From the NCBI GenBank assembly GCA_016776635.1, contig JADHSZ010000020.1, positions 1 to 42,225 of the forward strand: a stretch of 42,225 nt of DNA, written 5' to 3'. Below the pieces are notes generated by a model that did not search any database, was not told the origin of the DNA, and worked only from the letters and a program-made list of their open reading frames with translations. The first letter of the stretch is position 1, and each line of letters opens with the position of its first letter. Of this stretch, positions 25,396-36,339 are shown in pieces. The translations under genes were made by a program, and so were the position numbers. The DNA comes from Alphaproteobacteria bacterium (GTDB lineage: Bacteria > Pseudomonadota > Alphaproteobacteria > UBA11136).

Positions 25396-26883
25396 ATGTC
25401 CGATCCCACATCCCATCCCACTGCGGAAACCGAACTCAGCGCCCAATGGGCCCGGATCAGGGGGGCCCTGCGTGAGGAATTCGGCGAAGCCGCCTTCCGC
25501 AGCTGGCTCAAGCCCCTGACCTTTGAGGGCTGTGACGGTGGCGAGGTGCAGATTTCCGTCCCCACCCGCTTCATGCGCGACTGGATCGCCACCCATTACG
25601 CCGAGCGCCTCCACATTCTGTGGCGCGAGGAAAACACCGATATTTCCAGCATTGAAATCCTCGTCCGCCCCGCCGGGCCGCAAGCCGCCCCGGATTCGGC
25701 TTCGGGTTCAGCCCCAAATTCAGCTTCCCACTCCGCTTCGGACGGCCCCGCCGCTCCTACCCCTGCGGCCCTTCCCGCCTGGGCATCGGGTGCGGGGGCG
25801 GCCGGCGTCATGGCTGGCGATCCCGCTTCCGCCAATGGCGGGAACGACTGGCAGAAAGACATCAGCGCACCGCTTGACCCCCACTACACCTTCTCCAACT
25901 TCGTGGTGGGAAAGCCCAACGAGCTGGCCTTCGCCGCTGCCCGCCGCGTGGCGGAATCCGATCACGTGCCCTTTAATCCGCTGTTTCTCTATGGCGGGGT
26001 GGGGCTCGGCAAGACCCATCTCATGCATGCCCTGGCCTGGCATATCCGCCAGCGCACCCCGGCCCGGCGCGTGATCTATCTTTCCGCCGAGAAATTCATG
26101 TACCAGTTCATCCGCGCGCTGCGCTTCAAGAACACCATGGCGTTTAAGGACCTGTTCCGCTCGGTGGACGTGCTGATGATTGACGACGTGCAATTCATCA
26201 GCGGCAAGGATTCCACCCAGGAGGAATTCTTCCATACATTCAATGCGCTGGTGGACCAGAACCACCAGATCGTGATTTCCGCGGACAAATCCCCCAACGA
26301 CCTGGAAGGTATCGAGGAACGCATGCGTTCGCGCCTGGGATGGGGGCTGGTGGCCGACATCCACCCCACCACCTACGAGCTGCGGCTCGGCATCCTGCAA
26401 TCGAAGGCGGAATCCCTGAATGCCGAGATTCCTCCCAAGGTGCTGGAATTCCTGGCCCACAAAATCACCTCCAACGTGCGCGAGCTCGAAGGCGCGCTTA
26501 ACCGCATCATCGCCCACGCCACGCTGGTAGGGCGTCCGGTATCCCTGGAATCCTCACAGGAAGTTCTGCACGACCTGCTGCGCGTCAGCGACCGCCGCGT
26601 CACCATCGAACAGATCCAGAAACGGGTAGCCGCCCATTTCAATATCAAACTCAGCGAGATGTCCTCGGCGCGGCGCGCCCGGGCCGTGGCCCGGCCCCGC
26701 CAGGTGGCCATGTATCTGGCCAAACAGCTCACCTCGCGCTCGCTGCCCGAGATCGGGCGCAAGTTCGGCAACCGCGATCACACCACCGTCATGCATGCGG
26801 TGCGCAAGGTCGAAGAACTGCGCGCCGGCGACAACAGCTTCAACGAGGATGTGGAGCTGTTGCGGCGCATGCTCGAAGGCTGA
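25396..26883 (+). CDS. dnaA: Chromosomal replication initiator DnaA
   Basis: AAA+ ATPase that binds DnaA boxes and opens the origin, 495 residues. Domain I (about 1-85) includes FRSWLKPLTFEGCDGGEVQISVPT. Domain II (about 95-150) is a Ser/Ala/Pro-rich linker. Domain III has Walker A GGVGLGKTHLMHAL (about residue 200) and Walker B LMIDDVQF. Domain IV ends with the DNA-binding signature FGNRDHTTVMHAVRKVEEL. It is coupled to the upstream rhodanese gene; control probably includes the DnaA-box-like sites near 24850-24890. Confidence 0.98.
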   Translation: MSDPTSHPTAETELSAQWARIRGALREEFGEAAFRSWLKPLTFEGCDGGEVQISVPTRFMRDWIATHYAERLHILWREENTDISSIEILVRPAGPQAAPDSASGSAPNSASHSASDGPAAPTPAALPAWASGAGAAGVMAGDPASANGGNDWQKDISAPLDPHYTFSNFVVGKPNELAFAAARRVAESDHVPFNPLFLYGGVGLGKTHLMHALAWHIRQRTPARRVIYLSAEKFMYQFIRALRFKNTMAFKDLFRSVDVLMIDDVQFISGKDSTQEEFFHTFNALVDQNHQIVISADKSPNDLEGIEERMRSRLGWGLVADIHPTTYELRLGILQSKAESLNAEIPPKVLEFLAHKITSNVRELEGALNRIIAHATLVGRPVSLESSQEVLHDLLRVSDRRVTIEQIQKRVAAHFNIKLSEMSSARRARAVARPRQVAMYLAKQLTSRSLPEIGRKFGNRDHTTVMHAVRKVEELRAGDNSFNEDVELLRRMLEG

Positions 26884-26981
26884 TCCGCGCCCTTTTCCAC
26901 CCGTTGTCTTTTTCTGGCGTTTTTGGCTGTTTCCGGGCCTCTTTCCGGCCATAAAAAACACCGCAAAAAACACGGAAAAGG

Positions 26982-27010
26982 CTTCGGAATTCCGCCCCTT
27001 CTGCTATAAT
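26982..27010 (+). promoter_or_regulatory. Possible promoter of dnaN-recF
   Basis: A consensus -10 hexamer TATAAT lies at 27005-27010 in the 228-bp gap between dnaA and dnaN, about 100 bp before the dnaN ATG. The -35 position (CTTCGG, 26982-26987) is poor, so an activator or extended element may help. The assignment rests mainly on the perfect -10. Confidence 0.4.
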
Positions 27011-27111
27011 TACGACCCCTTTCAGACGGGCCGCAAAAAGGGCGATTGCCCTCTCTTCGGAACCGTCATTTTTATACCCTTTTTCACACAGATTCTGCTC
27101 TTAGAACCGCC

Positions 27112-28223
27112 ATGAAACTGACCATCGAACGCACGGCTCTGCAAAAAGCCCTGGCCCATGTCCAGAGCGTGGTGGAGCGCCGCACCACCATTCCCATCCT
27201 TTCCAATGTGATGATCGAAGGCGGCGACGGCGGTCTTTCGCTGACCGCCACGGATATGGATATCGCCATCGTCGAAAAGGTGCCCGCCGACGTTGCCGCG
27301 CCGGGCGCCACCACCCTGCCGGCCCATACCCTCTATGACATCGTCCGCAAACTGCCCGAGGGCTCGCAGATTTCCTTCGAGGGCGGCGAAGACGGCCGCA
27401 TGGAGATTGACGCCGGGCGCTCGCGGTTTTCGCTCTCCTGTCTCGGCACCGACGAATTCCCGGTGATGACCGACGGCGACCTGCCTTACGGCTTTACCCT
27501 TTCGGCGGCCCTGTGCCGGAGCCTGATAGACCACACCCGGTTCGCCATGTCGTCGGAGGAAACCCGCTATTACCTCAACGGCATCTATTTCCACGCCACC
27601 GCCGAGGACGGCGCCCCGGTGCTGCGGGCGGTGGCTACCGACGGCCACCGCTTGGCCCGCATGGAAACGCCCCAGCCCGACGGCGCGGCGGACATGCCCG
27701 GCGTCATCGTGCCGCGCAAGGCGGTGACCGAGCTGCACAAGCTGATCGAGGACAACGAGGTGGATATCGCGGTGACGCTTTCCGACACCAAGATACGCTT
27801 CGCCTTCGACGACGTTGTGCTGACTTCAAAACTGATCGACGGCACCTTTCCCGACTATCAACGGGTGATCCCCGAAGGCAACGACAAGCATCTCGAGGTG
27901 GACTGCAAATCCTTCGCCGAAGCCGTGGACAGGGTGTCCACCATTTCCACCGAGAAATCACGGGCCGTGAAGGTAGCCCTCGACAAGAACAGCCTGACGC
28001 TTTCCTCATCGAGCCCGGAAAGCGGCACCGCCACCGAAGAGCTGGAGGTGACATACGACGCCGATCCGGTGGAGATCGGATTCAATTCCCGTTACCTGCT
28101 CGACATCACCCAACAGATCGAAGGCGGCACGGCGCGTTTCGACCTGGCGGACGCCTCGTCCCCCACCATCGTTCGCGACGCCGCCGATGACAGCGCCCTT
28201 TACGTTCTGATGCCGATGCGGGT

Positions 28224-28227
<4 letters not shown>
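27112..28227 (+). CDS. dnaN: DNA polymerase III beta sliding clamp
   Basis: Ring-forming processivity factor of replication, 371 residues, three repeated clamp domains. MKLTIERTALQKALAHVQSVVERR and RTTIPILSNVMIE are diagnostic of the N-terminus, and YVLMPMRV is the usual C-terminal tail. The ATG at 27112 matches the family start; an in-frame ATG at 27046 adds residues unlike DnaN. It overlaps recF by 4 bp. Confidence 0.98.
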
Positions 28228-32110
<3,883 letters not shown>

Positions 32111-32112
32111 GA

Positions 32113-32139
32113 GCCCAGAGTACGTCGGCTCCCAACAAG
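32113..32139. repeat. Single copy of the GTACCCTGG-type dispersed repeat
   Basis: One diverged unit with core GCCCAGAGTACGTCGG, followed by CTCCCAACAAG. It lies 2 bp after the gyrB stop codon and matches the units at 19844-19951 and, on the other strand, 34549-36072. Confidence 0.7.
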
Positions 32140-32183
32140 AAGCGCGCAGGGGGGTGGGATATGTCTAAAAAAGACAAAAACAG

Positions 32184-32213
32184 TTGACGGGAGATTCCTG
32201 GTTGGATTCTAAT
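32184..32213 (+). promoter_or_regulatory. Promoter in front of the structured RNA region
   Basis: TTGACG (32184-32189), an 18-bp spacer and TCTAAT (32208-32213); each hexamer has one mismatch to the sigma-70 consensus. No protein gene follows on this strand for over 4 kb, but a dense series of hairpins begins about 30 bp downstream. Confidence 0.55.
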
Positions 32214-32214
32214 G

Positions 32215-32556
32215 CGCGGGAAGAGGGGTGACCACCACCAGCTACCTTCGGCAGTTAGAACTGTAAGGACAACTGCCTCGGTAACGATCGCCAATGAGCA
32301 CATACATGCTCAAGGCGGCCTAGCCGCCATCGTACATATCCGCAGACATGCACAACTTTGGGACTGAGATTGCGAAATACCATTTCGCTCTCTCCTTCTT
32401 CTCATGGTGGGAAGGAGCCCACCGCCCTGAGACGCCTCGCGCGCCTCGCGTCGTCAAAGGCGTTTAAGGTTTTCAGGGTGAGAAAAAGGTGACGGTCACC
32501 TAACCTTGGATTCTGATGTTTCCATCTGATTTGTCAAGCCGAGGTAGCTATTTTTT
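32215..32556 (+). ncRNA. Candidate structured small RNA, family unknown
   Basis: No protein gene fits this stretch, but it folds densely. TACC...GGCAGTT / AACTGCC...GGTA (32243-32283). ACGAT/ATCGT (32284-32333) enclosing two hairpins, TGAGCA/TGCTCA (32295-32312) and GGCGGC/GCCGCC with a 3-base loop (32314-32328). GCGAAAT/ATTTCGC with a 3-base loop (32372-32388). GGTGGG/CCCACC (32406-32423). GACGC/GCGTC (32431-32452). AGGTGAC/GTCACCT (32487-32501) inside AAGGTT/AACCTT. A promoter precedes it and a T6 run lies at 32551-32556. It does not match tRNA, tmRNA, RNase P, 6S or SRP RNA. It converges on the deaminase operon, so a regulatory RNA for that system is one guess. Confidence 0.45.
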
Positions 32557-32600
32557 GCTCAACCACAAGCTGTTGTGTTCAGGCGCTTGGTAGAAGGGTG

Positions 32601-32813
32601 CTAGTTAAAATGTTTTACGAGGCTTAAAATCTTTTCAATATGATTTGCCGTTTTCCCCTTCTCTACTTCATTTTTTTTCTCAGAAAATGAATGAATCGAC
32701 GCACCGGCTTCCGCTTTAATTGGCGGGGGGCTAGGATTCTTAAGGGCCTTTTTGGGGGTGGGCTTCGGCTCAGGTAGATTTAAGTCAAATTGGGAATCGC
32801 GTTTCTTAGTCAT
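32601..32813 (-). CDS. Small Lys/Pro-rich protein coupled to the AvcD-like deaminase
   Basis: A 70-residue hydrophilic protein with an N-terminal Lys/Pro-rich part (NLPEPKPTPKKALKNPSPPP) and a C-terminal amphipathic helix (VEKGKTANHIEKILSLVKHF). Its ATG overlaps the deaminase stop codon (ATGACTAA), so it is translated by coupling, and GGAGGGTGG just upstream is its ribosome site. I do not recognise the family. The tight overlap argues for a role with the deaminase, such as a partner or inhibitor. Base composition is AT-rich like the deaminase gene and unlike gyrB. Confidence 0.7.
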   Translation of the reverse strand: MTKKRDSQFDLNLPEPKPTPKKALKNPSPPPIKAEAGASIHSFSEKKNEVEKGKTANHIEKILSLVKHFN

Positions 32814-34377
32814 TTTCTCCACCCTCCTCAATAAGATTCTTTTCCTTCAATCCCTTAATTACGAGCGCCTCAAGGGCGGGCAATGCTTCCAGTGTTTTGT
32901 CAAACTGTGGCTGTGCATTTTTGGCATCTGGAAGGTCCATTTTTCCATCAGACTTTCTTGAATCTTTGGGCACGCGAAATAGCCTTTGGTATCTTGACGG
33001 CGCAACGCCATCAAATGGCAAAATCCTCACCTTTAATGTATCCGTTTCGACTTCTGTAATAGCATCCCCATGCAACTTAGTTGCTAAACTCTTGCGATAA
33101 GGTTCTACGTAATAGACTTCCATAATCCCGGCAGCAACGATATGCCTCGCGCAAGAGTGACATGGATATGTCGTGCAGTACAATTTTCCACCTTTAACTC
33201 GTTCACCGTTAAGCTGACTTCCAAGCAAAATTGCATGCATCTCAGCATGAATGGCTCTAGAAAACTCAATTAGGCCTTTTACCTTCGAGTTATTTTCGAT
33301 CAACGAAACTGCTTTAGATTTCTGTGCATCAGAAACAATGCCTTCGCCGTGTAGCTCTTCAATTATTAGCGTAGAAATAAGCCGTTTCTCCTTGTCGTTG
33401 AAACAGGTGCCCCCATCAACATTCCAGCAACGCATGTCCTTTTGTGAGGTGGGGTCATCTGTAGGTTTAGCAACATACAAATTTCCCCCAGCCTCTGGCA
33501 CATCATTCCAACCTACGGAAATTACTTCGCCATCTTTGTCAGTCAACGCTGCCCCAACTTGACGCGATAGACATGCGGAATTTCCAGACGCAGAGGCAGC
33601 AAGGTACATTGCTGTCTCACCATGCGATGGCGTTACTACTTTTGACCCTAGGACCAAATGCAAAAAGCGCTCGACCTTACCTTTAAGGGGAGCATCAGTG
33701 TCAGAATCAAGACGAAGAAAAAAGTCTGCGTGCGGGAAGGTGTCGCGGACCGTTTGGCCATGATCTAATTCTTCACCAGAATCTTGATCTATTAGTTCGT
33801 AAACTTGAGCACTGGTCATTCCGTCCTTTTCAAGCGCCTTCTCTTTGGCGGGAAGTGGCGCAAAAACGCCAACAAAATAAAGCATGTCTCTATAAACAAG
33901 CCTTAGGATTTCAAGTTCTTCTTGGTTTTTTATTGAATCAATAATGTGGCACACCCTTTGCGGCTCATGCCGTTCCGTCTCTTTTTTTGACCGAAATTTT
34001 TCTCGTTCCACGGCAATTTGGCTGATGGCGAGTTCGGCTAATACACTCGCTCCAAACTGCTTACGTAACTCATCTCCTTTGGAGATAAGAAATTTAATTC
34101 GATCAAATGCTGGAGTGGAGGGGGCCTTTGTTGTGTGTTCTTCAATAATCTCACTTAAGCGAAGCTGTTTGCATAGGTCATAACCGAACTCGCGCTCTAA
34201 ACACTCCTTAATCGCATCTGATACCTTATGAAGCGGTGAGCCAATTGGACCACAAAGCGCTATCACGAGTTCGCTTGTATGCGTTGACTCTATATTTTGC
34301 TTTGCATCAAAAAGCTCTTTTGTGCCGACGCTCGCCACTGGCTTTTTGACGATTTCGGCTTGAGGTTTATCACTCAT
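32806..34377 (-). CDS. avcD: Antiphage dCTP/dCMP deaminase, AvcD (DcdV) type
   Basis: A two-domain defence enzyme, 523 residues. The C-terminal cytidine/deoxycytidylate deaminase domain has the zinc motifs HAEMHA (about residue 377) and PCHSCARHI (about 404). The N-terminal half is a P-loop-like domain starting VIALCGPIGSPLHKV, with the altered loop typical of this family rather than a strict GxxxxGK[ST]. Family members deplete dCTP/dCMP during phage infection and are held in check by a small RNA (AvcI). The ATG at 34377 gives the usual family length; the open frame to 34482 adds 35 unlikely residues. The gene is clearly more AT-rich than its neighbours, indicating acquisition. A plain dCMP deaminase is much shorter and is excluded. 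Confidence 0.85.
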   Translation of the reverse strand: MSDKPQAEIVKKPVASVGTKELFDAKQNIESTHTSELVIALCGPIGSPLHKVSDAIKECLEREFGYDLCKQLRLSEIIEEHTTKAPSTPAFDRIKFLISKGDELRKQFGASVLAELAISQIAVEREKFRSKKETERHEPQRVCHIIDSIKNQEELEILRLVYRDMLYFVGVFAPLPAKEKALEKDGMTSAQVYELIDQDSGEELDHGQTVRDTFPHADFFLRLDSDTDAPLKGKVERFLHLVLGSKVVTPSHGETAMYLAASASGNSACLSRQVGAALTDKDGEVISVGWNDVPEAGGNLYVAKPTDDPTSQKDMRCWNVDGGTCFNDKEKRLISTLIIEELHGEGIVSDAQKSKAVSLIENNSKVKGLIEFSRAIHAEMHAILLGSQLNGERVKGGKLYCTTYPCHSCARHIVAAGIMEVYYVEPYRKSLATKLHGDAITEVETDTLKVRILPFDGVAPSRYQRLFRVPKDSRKSDGKMDLPDAKNAQPQFDKTLEALPALEALVIKGLKEKNLIEEGGEND

Positions 34378-34493
34378 TTGAATGTCAAAATATGCATTGC
34401 TAACTACTCTGCGACAGAGAGGTAATGTGACCACCTTGACGCGAGAATAATCTAGCAATAGGCGTCTATGCAATCTAATCAAGAATTTTGGGG

Positions 34494-34518
34494 AATTAAG
34501 GGGACAGCTTACTTAATT
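34494..34518. repeat. Inverted repeat AATTAAG/CTTAATT near the deaminase promoter
   Basis: AATTAAG (34494-34500) and CTTAATT (34512-34518) flank GGGACAGCTTA. The 252-bp gap between the deaminase and methyltransferase genes holds this repeat and the GTACCCTGG units and nothing else that I recognise. It could be an operator of the leftward deaminase gene or the scar of a mobile element. Confidence 0.5.
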
Positions 34519-34548
34519 AGCTCCCTCTCTTCTTCCTACCTCTGTGTC

Positions 34549-34660
34549 TTTTTTTGGGTCCGACGTACCCTGGCCCCTGTACCCTGGGCTTTTTTATCTG
34601 GGGCCGCAGTACCTAGCGTACCCTGGCCCCTATACCCGGGGCTTCTTTTTCAGGAAGGCA
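34549..34660. repeat. GTACCCTGG-type dispersed repeat cluster
   Basis: Three degenerate units, each with a T-run or GGGGCC block followed by a GTACCCTGG or TACCCGGGG core (34565-34573, 34580-34588, 34618-34626 and 34632-34641). The last unit runs into the 3' end of the methyltransferase gene, supplying its stop codon (34630-34632) and final codons. Confidence 0.8.
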
Positions 34661-35619
34661 TATATCTTGTCGCCCACGCTTATTTTTTCCGCGAGGATGC
34701 CATCGAAAACCACGGAAAACAGGATGCGGGTTTGGTAGTTTTGGATGAACCTGTTTTGCGTGTCATCGACGCCAAATACTGCGCGTAAAATTTTCTGCAG
34801 GAACACCGGCAGGTGATAAAAGATTTCTCCCCTGTTTAGTCGGCGTTGCACGTCAAAGCCGTATGTGTCGGCAATGTGATTGATGGTTTTTTTTGTAAAC
34901 CACATGATGTGGCCGATTCTTCGATCGGGGTGGGGGAATTCCCGCCATGATTCACCCTCGGCTTGTGCCTGGGGAGACTCCATATCCGGGACGGAGAGAA
35001 ACAGAATCCCGCCGGGTTTCAGCAGTTCCGCCGCTTTAGCCAGGAAATCAGCGGGCGACAGGACATGTTCCAGAACGAAGCGAAAGGCGATGATATCGAA
35101 GCCTGGTTTAAGGTCACAGTTTAGAAAATCGCCGACGATGATCCGTTCGCACAATTGGGGAGATGCGGAACGCGGGGCGCCGGGGTCAATATCAATTCCC
35201 GTCAATTCCGCATCGGGCGCCAAGGGAGACAGGGCATCAAGAAACAACCCGCTGCTGCATCCCACACCAAGGATACGGGGATGTTTCTTGCCCTCGCTCA
35301 GGGCAACGCAGGTTCTTGCCATGGAACGGATGTCGGAACCATAGCGCCAGTAGAGCTTCTCAAGGTGATCGAAGAGAAACCGGTCCCGATTTGGATTTAC
35401 AAAAGCTGTCGAGAAGGTGCGGTTATGAACGTAAATTTCCTCAATGTCATTTTGCGTGGGCCATGGGGACATGAAGGCCAGGCCACATTCATGACAGCGC
35501 AAGACGTCGAATGCGGAAATTTCACGAGTGAAATTAACGTCCTCGATTCTTAAATGTAATGATGTGCCGGTATCTGCGCAGAGTGGACAGGGGGCGCGGT
35601 GGGCCATGGATTCCGTCAT
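34630..35619 (-). CDS. Class I SAM methyltransferase with N-terminal zinc ribbon
   Basis: A 329-residue protein. The N-terminus has CPLC and, about 30 residues on, CHEC, a four-cysteine zinc site seen in sugar and surface-glycan methyltransferases. The SAM loop is ILGVGCSSGLFLDAL, with TGIDIDPGA as motif II and a C-terminal LLKPGGILFLSVPD strand. Target molecule unknown; the family often modifies sugars of cell-surface polymers. The last residues (KKKPRV) are encoded by a dispersed repeat, so the native C-terminus may be lost. The ATG at 35619 or 35607 could be the start. It stands alone between repeat-rich spacers. Confidence 0.8.
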   Translation of the reverse strand: MTESMAHRAPCPLCADTGTSLHLRIEDVNFTREISAFDVLRCHECGLAFMSPWPTQNDIEEIYVHNRTFSTAFVNPNRDRFLFDHLEKLYWRYGSDIRSMARTCVALSEGKKHPRILGVGCSSGLFLDALSPLAPDAELTGIDIDPGAPRSASPQLCERIIVGDFLNCDLKPGFDIIAFRFVLEHVLSPADFLAKAAELLKPGGILFLSVPDMESPQAQAEGESWREFPHPDRRIGHIMWFTKKTINHIADTYGFDVQRRLNRGEIFYHLPVFLQKILRAVFGVDDTQNRFIQNYQTRILFSVVFDGILAEKISVGDKIYAFLKKKPRV

Positions 35620-35733
35620 AAAATTATGAACGCTCGACCACGCAATTACCCCCCCCTGAGTGGTCCACCATGAATATTAGTGCATGACCGGTTTCCGATC
35701 CATCAAAACTGCGGTTTCCGAACCGGTGGGCTG

Positions 35734-35800
35734 GCTTCTTTTCTGGGGGCCTTTTTGTTGGGGGCCGCAGTTCCTGAATGTACCCTGGCCCCTGGGCCTT
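35734..35800. repeat. GTACCCTGG-type dispersed repeat unit
   Basis: A unit with GGGGGCC, TTTTTGTT, GGGGGCCGCAG and TGTACCCTGGCCCC. It lies upstream of the methyltransferase gene, in a gene-free stretch of 720 bp (35620-36339). Confidence 0.75.
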
Positions 35801-35968
35801 GACTTTCCCCCCTCCCTGTGTTAGGAATATTATCCTCATCCGATTATGGGTGAGTAGCCCGTGACCACGGGCCGCCGCCACTGCGGCGTAGCCAAGAGCG
35901 CGGACGCGCTCGCCCGGCGTCGAGGGAAGAAGTACAGCTCTTTGATGGTGTAGATAGGAAAGTGACTC

Positions 35969-36072
35969 CCTTTTTGGGGGCCGCAGTTTCTGAACGTACC
36001 CTGGGCTTTTTTTGTTGGGGGCCGACGTACCCTGGGCTTTTTTTGTTGGGGGCCGACGTACCCTGGCCCCTG
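35969..36072. repeat. GTACCCTGG-type repeat with an exact 31-bp tandem pair
   Basis: Two identical 31-bp units (35999-36029 and 36030-36060) with GGGCTTTTTTTGTT and GGCCGACGTACCCTGG across the junction. They are flanked by a GGGGGCCGCAG variant on the left and a CCCTGGCCCC end on the right. The 31-bp length breaks any reading frame, so the repeats are not coding. Confidence 0.9.
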
Positions 36073-36100
36073 TTGCGGCGCGACAGCCACATGCCAGCAA

Positions 36101-36214
36101 TGTTAACAAATGATGACAAATGACAACATTTGTTAACATGGATGCGGCCATATGGGGCCATGTTAACATCATTAAGCCTTTGAAATATCTTATGTTTTTT
36201 GGGCGATGTTAACA
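36101..36214. promoter_or_regulatory. Array of four TGTTAACA palindromes
   Basis: The perfect 8-bp palindrome TGTTAACA occurs at 36101, 36131, 36161 and 36207. The first three are exactly 30 bp apart, three helical turns, on one face of the DNA. AAATGACAACATTT occurs twice between them. Four such AT-rich octamers in 114 bp of GC-rich DNA is far above chance. The array ends 126 bp before the penicillin-binding protein gene, so an operator array is likely; a partition or plasmid-type iteron set is the alternative. Confidence 0.7.
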
Positions 36215-36339
36215 AATGACAACATTTTGGGGCTTCTTCCGGATTATGGAAAGCTTTCGGCGTTCTTGCCCCAATTCCGCCGTGATTATGGGCTTCCCTT
36301 GGCCTTGGCGCGGAGAATTCTGGGGCGGCGGGCTAACTC

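Noticed and set aside
32284..32333. tmRNA tag (a frame reads A-N-E-H ... G-L-A-A)
   Set aside because: No stop codon follows the alanines and there is no tRNA-like end with a TTCGA loop or CCA nearby.
32195..32507. Integron attC-type recombination site
   Set aside because: Core-like words GTTGGAT and its partner are in the wrong order for one attC, and no integrase is present.
35624..36215. Reading frames of 84-182 codons in the repeat-rich spacer
   Set aside because: They consist mainly of translated GTACCCTGG repeats in several frames, with no ribosome site and no protein-like pattern.
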